Part shown: in pieces, positions 38,715-39,104 of the stretch
How the letters are laid out: the number at the start of each line of letters is the position of its first letter
How positions within the stretch are numbered: position 1 is the first letter of the stretch
DNA from: an uncultured Candidatus Actinomarina sp.
GTDB lineage: Bacteria; Actinomycetota; Acidimicrobiia; Actinomarinales; Actinomarinaceae
Assembly: GCA_902565645.1 (NCBI GenBank)
Contig: CACFFJ010000002.1
Coordinates: 1 to 39,104 of the forward strand
Direction of reading: 5' to 3'
DNA: 39,104 nucleotides
Made by a program: the position numbers and the translations under genes
Notes under the pieces: generated by a model
What the model saw: only the letters and a program-made list of their open reading frames with translations
Told to the model about the DNA's origin: nothing
Databases searched by the model: none

Positions 38715-39104
38715 TTAAAAAATGTTTCTAGATATAACAACTAATCCTGAAATGATAGAGAACCATACAACTCCATTAGATATAGCTTTATCGGAAACCT
38801 TTGTTAGTAATCTAGATGAGAGAGTTACGCCAAGAAAACAGGGAACAATCATATATAAAAATAAATAAACATGATCTTGAAATATGCGGCCATCAATCAA
38901 CAAGAGGGTTAGTGTAATAAGTATCCCAAATGTAAAGACTGCATTTAAAGACGGTCTAAATTCTTTTCCTTTTGTGTCCCTATATAATATAGCTACGGGT
39001 GGTCCCCCAACTCCTGCAATCATTGCAAAGATGCCTGAAAACATTCCAGCATTAAATGAGTTTCTGGAATTTCTTTCTAGCGTCCAACCAAAATATGAAG
39101 CAAG
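38715..39104 (-). CDS. TSUP (TauE/SafE) family transporter, 5'-partial
   Basis: Frame open to the window edge upstream of Met at 39044 (LASYFGWTLERNSRNSFNAGMFSGIFAMIAGVGGPPVAILYRD). 'GVGGPPVA' motif and TM segments. Confidence 0.85.
   Translation of the reverse strand, partial: LASYFGWTLERNSRNSFNAGMFSGIFAMIAGVGGPPVAILYRDTKGKEFRPSLNAVFTFGILITLTLLLIDGRIFQDHVYLFLYMIVPCFLGVTLSSRLLTKVSDKAISNGVVWFSIISGLVVISRNIF

Noticed and set aside
1-39104. CRISPR arrays, transposases, integrases, phage or toxin-antitoxin modules
   Set aside because: No direct-repeat array or mobile-element or defence protein motif was seen. The window looks like core genome.

Overview
This is a compact, AT-rich bacterial chromosomal window packed with genes. 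The dnaK-grpE-dnaJ-hspR operon (hspR is MerR-type), a DUF3159-like gene and the streamlined style suggest a marine actinobacterium such as the Actinomarinales/Acidimicrobiia. That placement is inference, because no marker gene was searched. I saw no rRNA, tRNA, CRISPR array or transposon. Most of the window is housekeeping: acyl-CoA and MaoC metabolism, RmuC, NadE, ProC, an Fe-S oxidoreductase, chaperones, an AapJQMP-type amino-acid ABC transporter, PurA/PurB and Lnt. The items most worth a second look are: (1) selD is itself a selenoprotein gene, truncated in the ORF track by an in-frame UGA; (2) a lipoyl/biotinyl-like barrel-sandwich domain inserted in an extracytoplasmic loop of the AapQ-like permease; (3) a pseudoknot-capable leader with a competing hairpin in front of aapJ; (4) a hairpin-dense intergenic region ending in a 14-bp terminator, possibly a structured ncRNA; (5) an Lnt homologue with Ser in place of the catalytic Cys; (6) a 26-bp palindrome at the dnaK operon promoter, a candidate HspR operator; (7) a cupredoxin/beta-helix/membrane-domain fusion lipoprotein; (8) three convergent gene pairs whose stop codons overlap in the same 4-bp TTAR arrangement.
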